Source: Planctomycetota bacterium (GTDB taxonomy: Bacteria; Planctomycetota; B15-G4). Taken from it: a DNA stretch of 64,000 nt. Positions 35,413 to 44,384 of the stretch are shown here, piece after piece (positions within the stretch are counted from its first letter, which is position 1; each line of letters begins with the position of its first letter). The notes beneath the pieces are model-generated. The model was given only the letters and a program-made list of their open reading frames with translations, was not told the DNA's origin and searched no databases. The position numbers were made by a program, and so were the translations under genes. The stretch covers positions 124,001 through 188,000 of the forward strand of contig JAJDEO010000048.1 of the NCBI GenBank assembly GCA_029259745.1. The letters run 5' to 3'.

Positions 35413-35427
35413 TAATAATGATTATCG
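35413..35427. promoter_or_regulatory. AT-rich palindrome resembling a Fur/Zur-type box
   Basis: A 15-base 7-1-7 palindrome (TAATAATGATTATCG) stands out in very GC-rich sequence between divergent rsmJ and a membrane-protein gene. It matches the Fur-type pattern TGATAATnATTATCA on the minus strand in all but two flanking positions. It lies 134 bp before the ATG of the membrane-protein gene. It could equally be a promoter's AT-rich core. Confidence 0.35.
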
Positions 35428-35560
35428 GACGTAACGAATCCAACCCACGGAGATGCCCCTTCGCCACGGTTGGGCTTCGGTTCCCAAGGTTCGCGTGGCA
35501 GGATGCCCGCGTTCGGCTCGCCCACGCCCGCGCCGAGCCGTCCCTCCCGAGACTGCATCG

Positions 35561-37261
35561 ATGACCGACGCCGACGCGCCTCCGCCGCCGCCACGCCAGC
35601 CCAACTCCTTCGGCCGCGTCCTGCTCGTCCTCCTCGGGCTCGCCGCCGGCTTGGCCCTGCGCTACGGCTATGCCACGCAGCTGGCCGGCTGGGTCGCCGA
35701 TTGGGAGGCCGATGCCTTCTTGCGAGCCTGGGAAGGTCGCCCCTGGGAGGCGCTCAATCGGCTTCGTCCGCCGGGCGCCGACTGGCTCTATCACCGGATC
35801 GCCGAAGAGCTCGGCGGCACGCCGTCGATCTTGACGTTGCGACTGGCGTCGGTCGGCGTCTCGGTTGCTGCATTGATCGCAGCGTTCGACCTGGCCCTGA
35901 CCATGTCGCGATCCTCGACCATCCAGCGCCGTTCGGTGCTCGCGGCGCTCGTGTTCGTCACCTGGATCTGGGCGTTGCACCCGACGCTGATCGCCGCGTC
36001 GGTGCGTCCCGATCGCGTCGTGCTTCTCGGCGGATGGCTGTGCTTCACCGTCGCTGGTGCCCTGCGCATTCACCAAGAACACTTCATCGTCGGCTGGCTG
36101 CAGCTGGCCGTCGGGCTCACGGCTTCGGTCCTGACGGGTGGGATCATCGTCGCGTTCGCGGCCGGTGTGGGCCTCATCTGGAGTCTGCTTCCCGTCCCGC
36201 GTTTCGCCGCGATGGCGCGTGTCGTGAGCGCCTTTGCGCTGGCGTTCGGCGTCGCGTGGTTCGTGCAGCGCGGGCCGCTCACCGAGCCCCCCCGCCCGTG
36301 GCTCCCCGACACGGCCGGCATGCACAGCGCGATGGCGCTCGTCGAGGCGCCGTTCACGATGTTCGATCCCGCGGAGATCGATCCTGACGCGCGCGAGAAC
36401 GCGCGCTTTGACATGCTCGCCGATGCGGTCGAGAACACCCCGTCCATCGAAGTGTTCCGCGACGTCATCGACCGCTGGGTCGGTGACTTCCACGGGCCGC
36501 TGCGTTTCGAAGGGTTGCCCGGGTCGTGGCCGCGACCTTGGTCGGCGCTTGCGATCGCGCTCCTCGAGGGGCTTCTGCGCGGCGGCGTCTTGCTGTTCGT
36601 CGTCGCCACGCTCACGTCGACTCCCATCGCTTCGGATTCCGCGTGGCCGCGGGCCGGCGCCATCGTCGCGTTCATTCTCTTCGGGCTCTTGACGACGCTG
36701 ACGCTCACCGGACCGTTCGACCTCGCCGCGCTCGACATGTTGCTCGTCGGAATGGCCGGCGCGGGCATGGCTGGCACCGACCCCTCGCGTCCCGGCGCCC
36801 GGCGCACGTTCTTCCTCATCGGCGGCGCGCTCGCCTGCACGTTCCCGCTCATCGCCTGGCGTGCCGATCTGCCGCCGTCGCACTGGGTACTGCACGGACA
36901 CGCTCGCCAAGGGGAACCGGCGGCGCTTGTTGCACAGTACGACTACTTGCGAGAAGTGCCCGATGATGTCGAGGCTCTGCAGCGCGCGACGTCCTACTTG
37001 ATGCACTACGAAACCCCCTTCGTTCGCCTTCCCGAAGCGGCCCTGCGGCGCGCTTGGCAACAGCAGGACCTCGCGCCTGACGGTTCGCTTGCAGTCGATC
37101 TCGTCGTTCGGGCGCTCCTCGAGAACGGGCGGATCGATGAGGCGCGTGATGTCGCGACGGACAGCGTGCTGATCACGAACAACAACGACGCCTCGGCCCG
37201 CAAGATGCTCGATCACGTCGACCACGTTGCACGTCTACAGCGTTCGCGGGGCGAGCAATGA
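35561..37261 (+). CDS. Polytopic membrane protein with C-terminal helical domain
   Basis: 566 residues. A Pro-rich start (TDADAPPPPPRQPNS) is followed by 10 or so hydrophobic helices; the first is RVLLVLLGLAAGLAL. An extracytoplasmic loop begins ADWEADAFLRAWEGRPWEALNRLRPPGADWLYHRI, and a large loop lies between about residues 245 and 330. The layout recalls GT-C-type glycosyltransferases of the PMT/GT39 sort, but no conserved DE motif can be named. The last 110 residues are soluble, with TPR-like helices (DDVEALQRATSYL, DEARDVATDSVLI). It overlaps the cvpA gene by 4 bp (ATGA). Confidence 0.7.
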   Translation: MTDADAPPPPPRQPNSFGRVLLVLLGLAAGLALRYGYATQLAGWVADWEADAFLRAWEGRPWEALNRLRPPGADWLYHRIAEELGGTPSILTLRLASVGVSVAALIAAFDLALTMSRSSTIQRRSVLAALVFVTWIWALHPTLIAASVRPDRVVLLGGWLCFTVAGALRIHQEHFIVGWLQLAVGLTASVLTGGIIVAFAAGVGLIWSLLPVPRFAAMARVVSAFALAFGVAWFVQRGPLTEPPRPWLPDTAGMHSAMALVEAPFTMFDPAEIDPDARENARFDMLADAVENTPSIEVFRDVIDRWVGDFHGPLRFEGLPGSWPRPWSALAIALLEGLLRGGVLLFVVATLTSTPIASDSAWPRAGAIVAFILFGLLTTLTLTGPFDLAALDMLLVGMAGAGMAGTDPSRPGARRTFFLIGGALACTFPLIAWRADLPPSHWVLHGHARQGEPAALVAQYDYLREVPDDVEALQRATSYLMHYETPFVRLPEAALRRAWQQQDLAPDGSLAVDLVVRALLENGRIDEARDVATDSVLITNNNDASARKMLDHVDHVARLQRSRGEQ

Positions 37262-37782
37262 CGAGCGGTTGGCACGACCTCGACAAGCTCGCCGCGCTCG
37301 TCGTCTTCGTCTGTGCCTGGCTCGGACTCTGGCGCGGTGCGACGCGCACGGTCGTCGGGCTCGTTGCGCTTGCCGCCGGTATCGCGCTCGCCGCGGTGTT
37401 CGGCGCCGAGGTTGGTGACGCCGTGACCTCGGGGCGCTCAGCCCTCGAGCCCTTCGCGCCGCTGATCGGGTCGTCGATCGTCTACGGCGCCGTGCTCATC
37501 TTTGGTGCATTCGTCGCACGCGTCGCGCGCCGGCGGGCCGAAGAGCGAAGCTTCGGTGCCATCGACCGCGTGTTCGGGCTCGTGCTCGGCACGGGCCGCG
37601 GAATCGGTTACGTGGCCGTCGCGATGATCGCTCTGCGCACGCTGCCTCTCGACAGCCTCCACGCTGCGTCGGAGCACACCGTCGCGCTCGGCGTGACGCG
37701 CACGGCGTTCGAGCTCGTCGAACCCGTGCTCCCCACCAAGATGACGGCCTGGGTCGGAGACGCACTCATCCCGACGCGTTAG
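37258..37782 (+). CDS. CvpA-family membrane protein
   Basis: 174 residues with four membrane helices. It opens with HDLDKLAALVVFVCAWLGLWRGATRTVVGLVALAAGIALA. The RSFGAIDRVFGLVLGTGRGIGYV segment is the CvpA signature (L.R..G...G...G). E. coli CvpA is an inner-membrane protein needed for colicin V export and envelope stress tolerance. It is translationally coupled to the preceding membrane-protein gene. Its last 16 codons and stop lie within a 62-bp sequence that occurs again 146 bp downstream. Confidence 0.85.
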   Translation: MTSGWHDLDKLAALVVFVCAWLGLWRGATRTVVGLVALAAGIALAAVFGAEVGDAVTSGRSALEPFAPLIGSSIVYGAVLIFGAFVARVARRRAEERSFGAIDRVFGLVLGTGRGIGYVAVAMIALRTLPLDSLHAASEHTVALGVTRTAFELVEPVLPTKMTAWVGDALIPTR

Positions 37783-37793
37783 CAGCTCGTGCG
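37732..37793 (+). repeat. 62-bp direct repeat, copy 1 (end of cvpA)
   Basis: Covers the last cvpA codons, the TAG stop and 11 bp beyond it. It is identical over 62 bases to 37878-37939. Confidence 0.95.
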
Positions 37794-37877
37794 GCGCCGC
37801 ACTTGCGGTGGTGACCGCCGGCACGGAGACCAGAGGCGCCCCGCGCGCCGTCGACGTCGCGCTCCGCCGAGGTCTGG

Positions 37878-37939
37878 CCCACCAAGATGACGGCCTGGGT
37901 CGGAGACGCACTCATCCCGACGCGTTAGCAGCTCGTGCG
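37878..37939 (+). repeat. 62-bp direct repeat, copy 2 (cvpA end duplicated)
   Basis: An exact copy of 37732-37793 placed 146 bp downstream, with 84 bp of different sequence between. No open frame uses this copy, so it is a recent non-coding duplication (or an assembly artefact). Confidence 0.95.
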
Positions 37940-38028
37940 AGTGGTGTCGCTTCGTCGCGGTCTGGCAACGCCGAGTCCGGCTCAGCGAGCGCGGCCACGA
38001 ACGTGCTGCTCGCCCGCCGAGACATGGC

Positions 38029-40374
38029 TCACGGGTCGGTCTCGTCGTCCTCGCCGCCGGTGTGACGGATCGGCACCTCGGTCTTGGCCTTAGCCTCGGC
38101 CTCGGCCGCAGCCGCGCGGGCCAGCTCGAGCAGGCGCGGTGCGAGGTTCCAGCGCTGGACGCGCTCACGGATCCGATGGTCTTCACCCTGCGTGGCGATG
38201 AGTTCGGTGAGCAGCGACTCGCCCTTGCGTTCGGCGCCGGTCATGTAGAGCGCGTCGACTTCGTAGCAGCGGAAGGCAATGTGCTTGGCCTGCGACTCTT
38301 CGAGGTCGGTCGGGATCAGGAACTTGAGACGCGTGAGCGCCGTGTCGGGATCGGCGGCTTCCTCGTCGCTCGGGAAGAGCAGCATGTGAATGTAGGCGAG
38401 GTTGACGCTCTCCTCACCGCTGTGTTCCATGAGGTAGCCGCGTGCCACTTCCTGGCCATCCTTCGAGAAACCGTAGCGGTCGAGCAGCCGTGCGATCTGA
38501 ACTGTCGTCACGGCGTCATCGGTGTTTTCTGCCGCAAGTGCGAGGAACTCGTCAAGCGCCGACGAGATGCCGCCGGCGAGGCGCGCGCGCGCCGCGATGA
38601 ATCGATCGGCATCGTTGAAACGCCCCTCGCGCTCACGCTCGGCGAGGATCTCGAGCGCCTCGATTCTCGTCGACACGATCGGGGACGCGAGGAGGTCCAT
38701 GGGCGGACACGCGACCTGGTCCATCAGCAACGGCTGGTCGAAGTCGGGCGAGCGTCGTTCCGTGTGGCACTTGCCGCACTTCTGCTCGTTGCGGATCGAC
38801 CAGACGTACAGCGGCTGCATCGTGCGTCGCGCATTGCTGCCGTGGAGCGTCGAGACCCCGTCGTGGCAGGCGAAGCAGCTCACGCCGCCGAGCGGATCCT
38901 CGAGGCGAACGTCGTCATAGCCCCCCTCGAGCCCGAAGCCCGTGCTGTGACATTCGAGGCAGCTCGGATCTGAAGCGCGTTGATTCTCACGAAGTGACTC
39001 AAAGGCCTGGGCGTGCGGCGTCTGCGACCAGAAGTTGTACTGCTCTTGGTGGCATTCGTAGCAGTCGTCCGGGCTCGGGATGCGCGGGTGCTCGAGTGTG
39101 CGCTGCGGCGGTGGGAGATCGGCCTGGGCGAGTGCTGCCGCGAAGCGTTCGGCGAACGCGCCCGGCTGGATGCGCACCGCGTGATCGGCGGAAACTTTGG
39201 GAAGCTCGGCGACTCGGTGGTCGATCGCAGAGCCGGTGTAGCTGGCCATCTCAACGAGGCCGGCTCGGTCCTGCTCGAGGAAAGCGATGCGCTCGGCAAA
39301 TCCTGCGCCGTCGATCGACGGGTCGGCTTGGGCGGTGGCTCGAAGCTGGTCGAGGTCGGAGGTGCCGTAGCGCTCGACGAACTGCCCGAGCCAGATGTCT
39401 TCGCGTTTGAGCTTTTCTTCGAGCAGATACTGCTCGGACACATCGGAGAGGTTGAGGTCGTTGTCGACGACTCGGATGATCGTCTGTCCGACTTCCTTGC
39501 CGAGCGGTGCCGCCACGGCCAGTGCCGCACCGAAGCGGAAGGCGATGTCGCGGACTTCTGACGACGCGTCGCGCGACCCGATGACGAGGTCGACGGTACC
39601 GAGGTCCAAGATCTTGCTGTTCGTCGTACCGGCCACGGCGCTGAGAACGACGAGGAAGTCGATGTCGTGCTCGCTGCGAATACGCTCGGCCTCGGCGCCG
39701 ACCGCGTCGATGACGTTCGTGAGTTCGAGGTCGTCGTCGGACAACGACCGCATCTTGCGCGCCTTGTCGGCCCCGCGCGTCGGCGCCGCGCCGAGGAACG
39801 CAAGCCGGGGTCCGTCGGGGGCGCTCGGTTCGGGCATCCAAGACGACACCACGCGTCCCAGGCCCTTCTTGTCGTTGGCATTCGTGATGAGCAGGCGCAC
39901 ACCTCGCTCGGCGGCCATGTCGAGAAGCGCGCCGGCGCCGAACGACAGGTCGAGCGATCCGGGAACGAGGGCGTCGACCCGCGCGGCCCCGAGGGCTTCC
40001 ATGGTGACGCCGCTCTCGACGTCGAGCGCCATGTGGTCGATCTTGTTCGCCGGCGCGTACTTGGTCGAGACGAGCGTGTCACCGACGCAGACGAGGTAGG
40101 CCTGGTCGCCGGCGTCCCGCAGGCTGTTGCGGAGCTCGCTTGCGCCTGCAAGGACGGGCTCGGGGTCCTCGATGCACGGAATGCCGTCGACCATGCCTTG
40201 CAGCCGGTTGAGCTGGAGCAGGTGCACCTGCCCGTCGACGTGCCGCCGGTCCCCCACGTGCGCCGGATCTTCACCGGGCGCGCTCGCCTGTTCTCCGCAG
40301 CTGAGCAAGCAGGACGTCAAGAGGCCGGCGACGAGCGACGACCGCGCGGTGCCGAGGGACGAAATGCGGCGCAT
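38029..40374 (-). CDS. Tetrahaem c-type cytochrome fused to nucleotidase-like domain, lipoprotein
   Basis: 781 residues. A lipoprotein signal peptide (SLVAGLLTSCLLSCGEQ) places it outside the cytoplasm. Residues about 60-330 resemble the metallophosphoesterase domain of 5'-nucleotidases (CVGDTL, VDALVPGSLDLSFGAGALLDMAAERGVRLLITNAND, DFLVVLSAV), but several metal-binding positions look replaced. Four haem-binding CxxCH motifs follow at residues 438 (CYECH), 472 (CLECH), 500 (CFACH) and 533 (CGKCH), in the style of cytochrome c554. A soluble helical tail (about 560-781), possibly TPR-like, ends in an acidic stretch. The haems suggest electron transfer in the periplasm. It is divergent from the ABC transporter genes. 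Confidence 0.82.
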   Translation of the reverse strand: MRRISSLGTARSSLVAGLLTSCLLSCGEQASAPGEDPAHVGDRRHVDGQVHLLQLNRLQGMVDGIPCIEDPEPVLAGASELRNSLRDAGDQAYLVCVGDTLVSTKYAPANKIDHMALDVESGVTMEALGAARVDALVPGSLDLSFGAGALLDMAAERGVRLLITNANDKKGLGRVVSSWMPEPSAPDGPRLAFLGAAPTRGADKARKMRSLSDDDLELTNVIDAVGAEAERIRSEHDIDFLVVLSAVAGTTNSKILDLGTVDLVIGSRDASSEVRDIAFRFGAALAVAAPLGKEVGQTIIRVVDNDLNLSDVSEQYLLEEKLKREDIWLGQFVERYGTSDLDQLRATAQADPSIDGAGFAERIAFLEQDRAGLVEMASYTGSAIDHRVAELPKVSADHAVRIQPGAFAERFAAALAQADLPPPQRTLEHPRIPSPDDCYECHQEQYNFWSQTPHAQAFESLRENQRASDPSCLECHSTGFGLEGGYDDVRLEDPLGGVSCFACHDGVSTLHGSNARRTMQPLYVWSIRNEQKCGKCHTERRSPDFDQPLLMDQVACPPMDLLASPIVSTRIEALEILAEREREGRFNDADRFIAARARLAGGISSALDEFLALAAENTDDAVTTVQIARLLDRYGFSKDGQEVARGYLMEHSGEESVNLAYIHMLLFPSDEEAADPDTALTRLKFLIPTDLEESQAKHIAFRCYEVDALYMTGAERKGESLLTELIATQGEDHRIRERVQRWNLAPRLLELARAAAAEAEAKAKTEVPIRHTGGEDDETDP

Positions 40375-40549
40375 GGACGAGTTCTCCGGGGCATGGACGG
40401 TCGGGAGCATAGCAGTCGCAGAGCTGACACTGGAGCGACCGCTGGGCCGACTTTGCGCGGGGCGACGGGTGTCGAAAGCATGTCCGGGGTCGAGACGCCG
40501 CGGTGAGTAGGACAGAATGGCGCCCCCCTCATGTATCGGATCGAAGTCG

Positions 40550-41296
40550 ATGACGGACTCAGCGGTAATGGTGGAGGCCAAGGGCCTCCGAAAAGTGTTC
40601 AAAGGACGACGCGGTGACCACACGGTTGCCGTCGACGACCTCACCCTGACGTGTCGAGCGGGAGAGGTGTTTGGCCTGCTCGGCCCCAACGGTGCGGGCA
40701 AGACGACGAGCCTGCGGATGCTTTCCACCGTCTACCGCCCCACCGAGGGCGTCGCCACGATCGACGGCCACGACGTCACGTCCGACCCCGAGAGCGTCCG
40801 CAAGAGCATCGGTTTCCTCTCCGGGAACACGGGGCTCTACCCGCGCCTCACGGCCCGCGAGGTGCTCACGTACTTCGGCCGGCTGTACGGCATGGACGAC
40901 GGCGCGATCGAGGCGCGCATCGCGCACCTTGCGCAGCTGCTCGACATGGACTTCCTCGAGAAGCGCTGCGACAAGATGTCCACGGGCATGAAGCAGAAGG
41001 TGAACATCGCGCGCACCGTCATCCACGACCCCGCCGTGCTCGTGCTCGACGAGCCGACCGCCGGCCTCGATGTCCTTGCCGCACGGACGATCGTCGACTT
41101 CGTCAAAGACTGCCGCACGCGCGGCAAGTGTGTGATCTTCTCGACGCACATCATGCACGAGGTCGAGCGTCTGTGTGACCGTCTCGCCGTCATCCACAAG
41201 GGGCGCATGCAGTTCGACGGCACGCTCGAACAGATGCGTGCCACGCATGGACACGACCTCGAAGACGCGTTCATCTCAGTGTTGGAGGCCGCGTGA
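40550..41296 (+). CDS. natA: ABC transporter ATP-binding protein, NatA-like
   Basis: 248 residues. Walker A GPNGAGKTT, signature MSTGMKQKVN, Walker B VLVLDEPTAGLD and the H-loop STHIMHEVERL. It is of the ABC-2 exporter subfamily, nearest to NatA (sodium efflux) in the overall pattern, including the MKQKVNIARTVIHDP segment. Two in-frame ATGs 33 and 18 bases away (40517, 40568) are alternative starts. The stop shares one base with the ATG of the permease gene, so both subunits are made together. Confidence 0.88.
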   Translation: MTDSAVMVEAKGLRKVFKGRRGDHTVAVDDLTLTCRAGEVFGLLGPNGAGKTTSLRMLSTVYRPTEGVATIDGHDVTSDPESVRKSIGFLSGNTGLYPRLTAREVLTYFGRLYGMDDGAIEARIAHLAQLLDMDFLEKRCDKMSTGMKQKVNIARTVIHDPAVLVLDEPTAGLDVLAARTIVDFVKDCRTRGKCVIFSTHIMHEVERLCDRLAVIHKGRMQFDGTLEQMRATHGHDLEDAFISVLEAA

Positions 41297-42819
41297 TGAA
41301 TGCCCGTCGAGTGATGGTGATCGCGAAGAAGGAGTTCAAGGACGTGCTGCGCGATCGGCGCACGCTCATCTTCATGGTGCTGCTCCCGCTTCTCGTCATG
41401 CCGGTGATGTTCCTGGGGATCGCGAAGTTTGCGCAGGAGCAGCAGTCCAAGAAGCAGTCGCGCACGTTGCGCGTTGCCGTCGACTCGAATGTCGAGCCGA
41501 TGATCACGGCTCTCGCCGATCAATGGATGGCTGAGAACTCGCCGCGGCTGATGATCACGAGTGCGAAGATCGGTCTGTCGTTTCCGGCTGCGGGCGGGGA
41601 TCGCAAGGGGCTCGGCACGATGATCGAGCAGGTCAGGGACATGATGGATGGCGGGGCTGACGCGGCCTCGCTTGCGGATCTCGATCCGGACCTCGTCGAG
41701 AGTGGCGTGCGTCTTGCGCGCGAGATCGATCCCGCGGACAAGGCGCTCTTCGATGACGCCAGCACGATCTCCACGTTCCGGACGAAGACCGAGTTCATCC
41801 TGATCGAGGACCTCGAACCAAGTGAGACACGCCTGCCGGCTGGGGTGGAGGTCCCCGACGATCTCCCCGAATCGTGGGACGGAGAGCAGCTTGCACGCGC
41901 GATCCAGGACAAGACGATCCACGCGGCGATCCACCTTCCGAGCAACGTTTTCGACATGCTCGAAGACCAACGCGCGAGTGTTCCTTTCAGCGTGTTCTAC
42001 GACGAGAGCGTGAGTCTGTCGGAAGAAGCGTCCGACCGCCTCGCGGCGTTCGCGCGCATCGTCGGCAACGGCCTACTCGAGATGCGTCTGGCCGACAACG
42101 GACTCGCGCCGCAGTTCGCCGAGCCCATCGTGTTCGAAGGCGCGGACATGGCCACCCCCTCGCGGCGTGTCCAGGCGTTCCTCGGCGGCTTGCTGCCGTA
42201 CATGATCATCATGTTCAGCTTCTTCGGTGCCTTCTACCCATCGCTCGACCTCACGGCCGGTGAGAAGGAGCGCTTCACGATGGAGACGCTGCTGCTCGCG
42301 CCCGTGTCGCGCATGGAACTGGCGGCCGGCAAGTTCGTCGTCGTCTTCGTCGCCGCCGTCGTCGCGGCGGTGCTCGCCACGACATCACTCGGTCTGACGT
42401 TCACGCAGGGCATCCTGCCCCAGGGTGTCGCCGCAGGCTTCGACATCCAGTTCGAGCCGGAGGCCGTCATGCTCACGGCCGTGCTCTTGATCCCGGTGTC
42501 GGCTCTGTTCGCGGCCGTGTTGCTGGGCGTCGCGCTCCTCGCGCGTTCGTTCAAGGAGGCACAGAGCTACACGGCGCCGCTGCAGTTCATCGTGATCCTG
42601 CCGGCCATGGCTGCGATGCTGCCCGACCTCGAAGCCGAGCTGCACCTGGCGTGGATCCCCTTCCTCAACGTCTCGATGCTGATGCGCGAGCTGTTGAAGG
42701 GCAACTATCTTTGGGACTTCTTCGGCATCACCATGCTCAGCATGGGGCTACTCACGCTGCTGACGATCTGGGGCGCGAGCCTGATCTTCCGGCGCGAGAC
42801 GGTCATCCTGCGCACCTGA
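41296..42819 (+). CDS. natB: ABC-2 type permease, NatB-like
   Basis: 507 residues. The opening MVIAKKEFKDVLRDRRTLIFMVLLPLLVMPVMFL is typical of NatB/ABC-2 permeases: a first helix, a large extracytoplasmic domain (about residues 55-285), then a membrane block of five or six helices from FLGGLLPYMIIMFSFFGAFYPSLDLTAGEKERFTMETLLLAPVSR onward. The TAGEKERFTMETLL segment is the conserved cytoplasmic loop. GGAGG at 41284-41288 lies 7 bases before the ATG. With NatA it probably exports Na+ or a drug-like substrate. A hairpin follows the stop. Confidence 0.87.
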   Translation: MNARRVMVIAKKEFKDVLRDRRTLIFMVLLPLLVMPVMFLGIAKFAQEQQSKKQSRTLRVAVDSNVEPMITALADQWMAENSPRLMITSAKIGLSFPAAGGDRKGLGTMIEQVRDMMDGGADAASLADLDPDLVESGVRLAREIDPADKALFDDASTISTFRTKTEFILIEDLEPSETRLPAGVEVPDDLPESWDGEQLARAIQDKTIHAAIHLPSNVFDMLEDQRASVPFSVFYDESVSLSEEASDRLAAFARIVGNGLLEMRLADNGLAPQFAEPIVFEGADMATPSRRVQAFLGGLLPYMIIMFSFFGAFYPSLDLTAGEKERFTMETLLLAPVSRMELAAGKFVVVFVAAVVAAVLATTSLGLTFTQGILPQGVAAGFDIQFEPEAVMLTAVLLIPVSALFAAVLLGVALLARSFKEAQSYTAPLQFIVILPAMAAMLPDLEAELHLAWIPFLNVSMLMRELLKGNYLWDFFGITMLSMGLLTLLTIWGASLIFRRETVILRT

Positions 42820-42830
42820 ACGCGACGCGA

Positions 42831-42872
42831 CGCGGATCGAGCGGGCGTGTCAACGCACCGTCTCGATCCGCG
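42831..42872. terminator. Hairpin between convergent natB and secreted-protein genes
   Basis: 11-bp perfect inverted repeat (42831-42841 with 42862-42872) with a 20-base loop, between two convergent genes. No T-run follows on either strand. Confidence 0.5.
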
Positions 42873-42931
42873 CCGTGTCGTCGAGTCGACGACCCCATGC
42901 GTGGTGGTCGGCTGAGCGAACGCGTCGTCGA

Positions 42932-44041
42932 TTACTTTCCGGACGCGGCCTTTCCGGCCTTGTTCTGAGCGCGCACACGGTAGGCCTTGTGCGGGTTCGA
43001 GAAGCGGATCGCGCCGCGCTTCGTCGGTGCCAGTGAGTTGGGCACGTGCGGGACGACGACCGGCTGCGGCGCGGGCGCGTTGGCCTGCGCACGCGCGGCG
43101 CGCTTCTTGCTCATGGCCTTGGCGACGCGGTTCGGCTTGCCCGTCACCTGCGCGCGCTTCTCGAGCTTGGCGATGTGGTTGCGACGCAGCGCGTCGATCT
43201 CCCACGGGAGCATCTGAGCGAGGCGTTCGGCAGCACGTTCCTTGTACGTCACCGCGAGCGCATCTTCCTTCGCCGACTGGGCGTTGGACTGACGAGTCGC
43301 GAAGGCTTCGGCGAAGCGGTTGTTACGTCCGGTCTTCTCGGCTCGCTCGGCCTGGGCTGCGGCGAAGTTGCGCGCGTGGGCTTGGATCTCCCAGGGCTTC
43401 ATCGCGGCGAGACGCTCAGCGGCGCGGTTGCGGTAGAACTCGCGCTCCTTGTCGCTCATCACCTTCGCGTCGTCGTTCACGCTGGCGACGCGCTTGTTGT
43501 TCGCAGCGTTGTTGTTGTTGTTCGCCTGCTGGTTCGCGGCAACACGGTTGCGTGTTTGCGCGAGCGCGACACGTCCGGCCTTGTTGACGAGGGACGGGTT
43601 GACGAGGGACGGGTTGACCAGAGACTTGTTCGAAGGTTGGCGCGCGGCCTGGCGCATCGGCGAGACGACCATGGTTGACGACGGCGCTGACGACGGCGCA
43701 GCGACGCGCGTGGTCTCGCGCACACTCACGTTGGCGTTCTGGGGTGCGAGCGGAGCCCGCAGCGCGGGTGCACGCTGCGGTGGCGTCGCGGCGATCGGTC
43801 GCGGCGCTGCCTGACGAGGTGCAGCCTGACGAGGTGCAGCCTGCTGCACCTGCTTGCGGGCGTTCATGTTCTTGGCCGGCGCACGTCCCTTGGCGCGCGG
43901 CAAGGAGGTCGACGAGGTCGACGGCGAGGACGCGCGATTCGCGCTTCCGCGGTTCGCGCCGCCCTGGTTCTGGGCATTGGCGACGTCGGACATCGCGAGC
44001 ACGGCCGCCAGGCTGGCTGCGATGATGTGGGTAATGCGCAT
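42932..44041 (-). CDS. Secreted, basic, repetitive protein
   Basis: 369 residues. A signal peptide (MRITHIIAASLAAVLAMSDVANA) leads into a long Ala/Pro/Gln/Arg/Asn-rich region with tandem repeats (PRQAAPRQAAPRP, LVNPSLVNPSLVNK, a run of Asn). Two similar helical units follow: FYRNRAAERLAAMKPWEIQAHARNF and YKERAAERLAQMLPWEIDALRRNH, each followed by a basic A-x-x-x-A tail. The protein is very rich in Arg/Lys/Ala, with few acidic residues. No family is known to me. A polyanion-binding or envelope role is imaginable but unproven. The start ATG has CGGAG upstream. Confidence 0.65.
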   Translation of the reverse strand: MRITHIIAASLAAVLAMSDVANAQNQGGANRGSANRASSPSTSSTSLPRAKGRAPAKNMNARKQVQQAAPRQAAPRQAAPRPIAATPPQRAPALRAPLAPQNANVSVRETTRVAAPSSAPSSTMVVSPMRQAARQPSNKSLVNPSLVNPSLVNKAGRVALAQTRNRVAANQQANNNNNAANNKRVASVNDDAKVMSDKEREFYRNRAAERLAAMKPWEIQAHARNFAAAQAERAEKTGRNNRFAEAFATRQSNAQSAKEDALAVTYKERAAERLAQMLPWEIDALRRNHIAKLEKRAQVTGKPNRVAKAMSKKRAARAQANAPAPQPVVVPHVPNSLAPTKRGAIRFSNPHKAYRVRAQNKAGKAASGK

Positions 44042-44384
44042 GGGTTGATGACTCCGAGGGGGATGCATTTCTCTTCGGCACCCGCAAACGTGAACTTCAC
44101 CCTCCTTCTCGGTGTGTTGCCCGACTGACTCGTGCTGGGACACGGGTTGGCCTGGGCCGATGGCTGGCCTGGCAACCTGGCCGGCCTGCGCACGGGAAGT
44201 CCCTGGCCGGGTCGCGCGCGGACACGGGCGGACACGGTGCGTGTCTCGATCTGTCCAGGTCTTGCTCTCCGCGTCGGTCGCCCGCCGGTCCCGCTTGCGG
44301 CGAGAGCGTGAGCTGCACGGCTTGTGTGTCGCTGGATTGCCGGGTTGCTGGGTGAGCGGATTGCTGGGTTGCTAAGCTCCGGCG
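44042..44384. other. Intergenic region with short direct repeats
   Basis: 343 bp between divergent genes. It contains runs of GGCCTGG-type words (around 44145-44190) and a near-tandem pair, GGATTGCYGGGTTGCT, at 44334-44349 and 44358-44373 (one mismatch). The second copy ends 11 bp before the sulfatase start codon. No gene is seen. Confidence 0.45.

Noticed and set aside
35381..37225. 614-codon minus-strand frame
   Set aside because: Antisense of the membrane-protein gene; composition is charged low complexity without family features.
43561..43840. Possible CRISPR-like short repeats
   Set aside because: The repeats are immediate 15-bp tandem duplications inside a coding frame, without spacers.
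44334..44373. Tandem 16-bp repeat as an operator
   Set aside because: Only two imperfect copies within a generally repetitive, G/T-rich stretch; kept as a note, not as a regulatory call.
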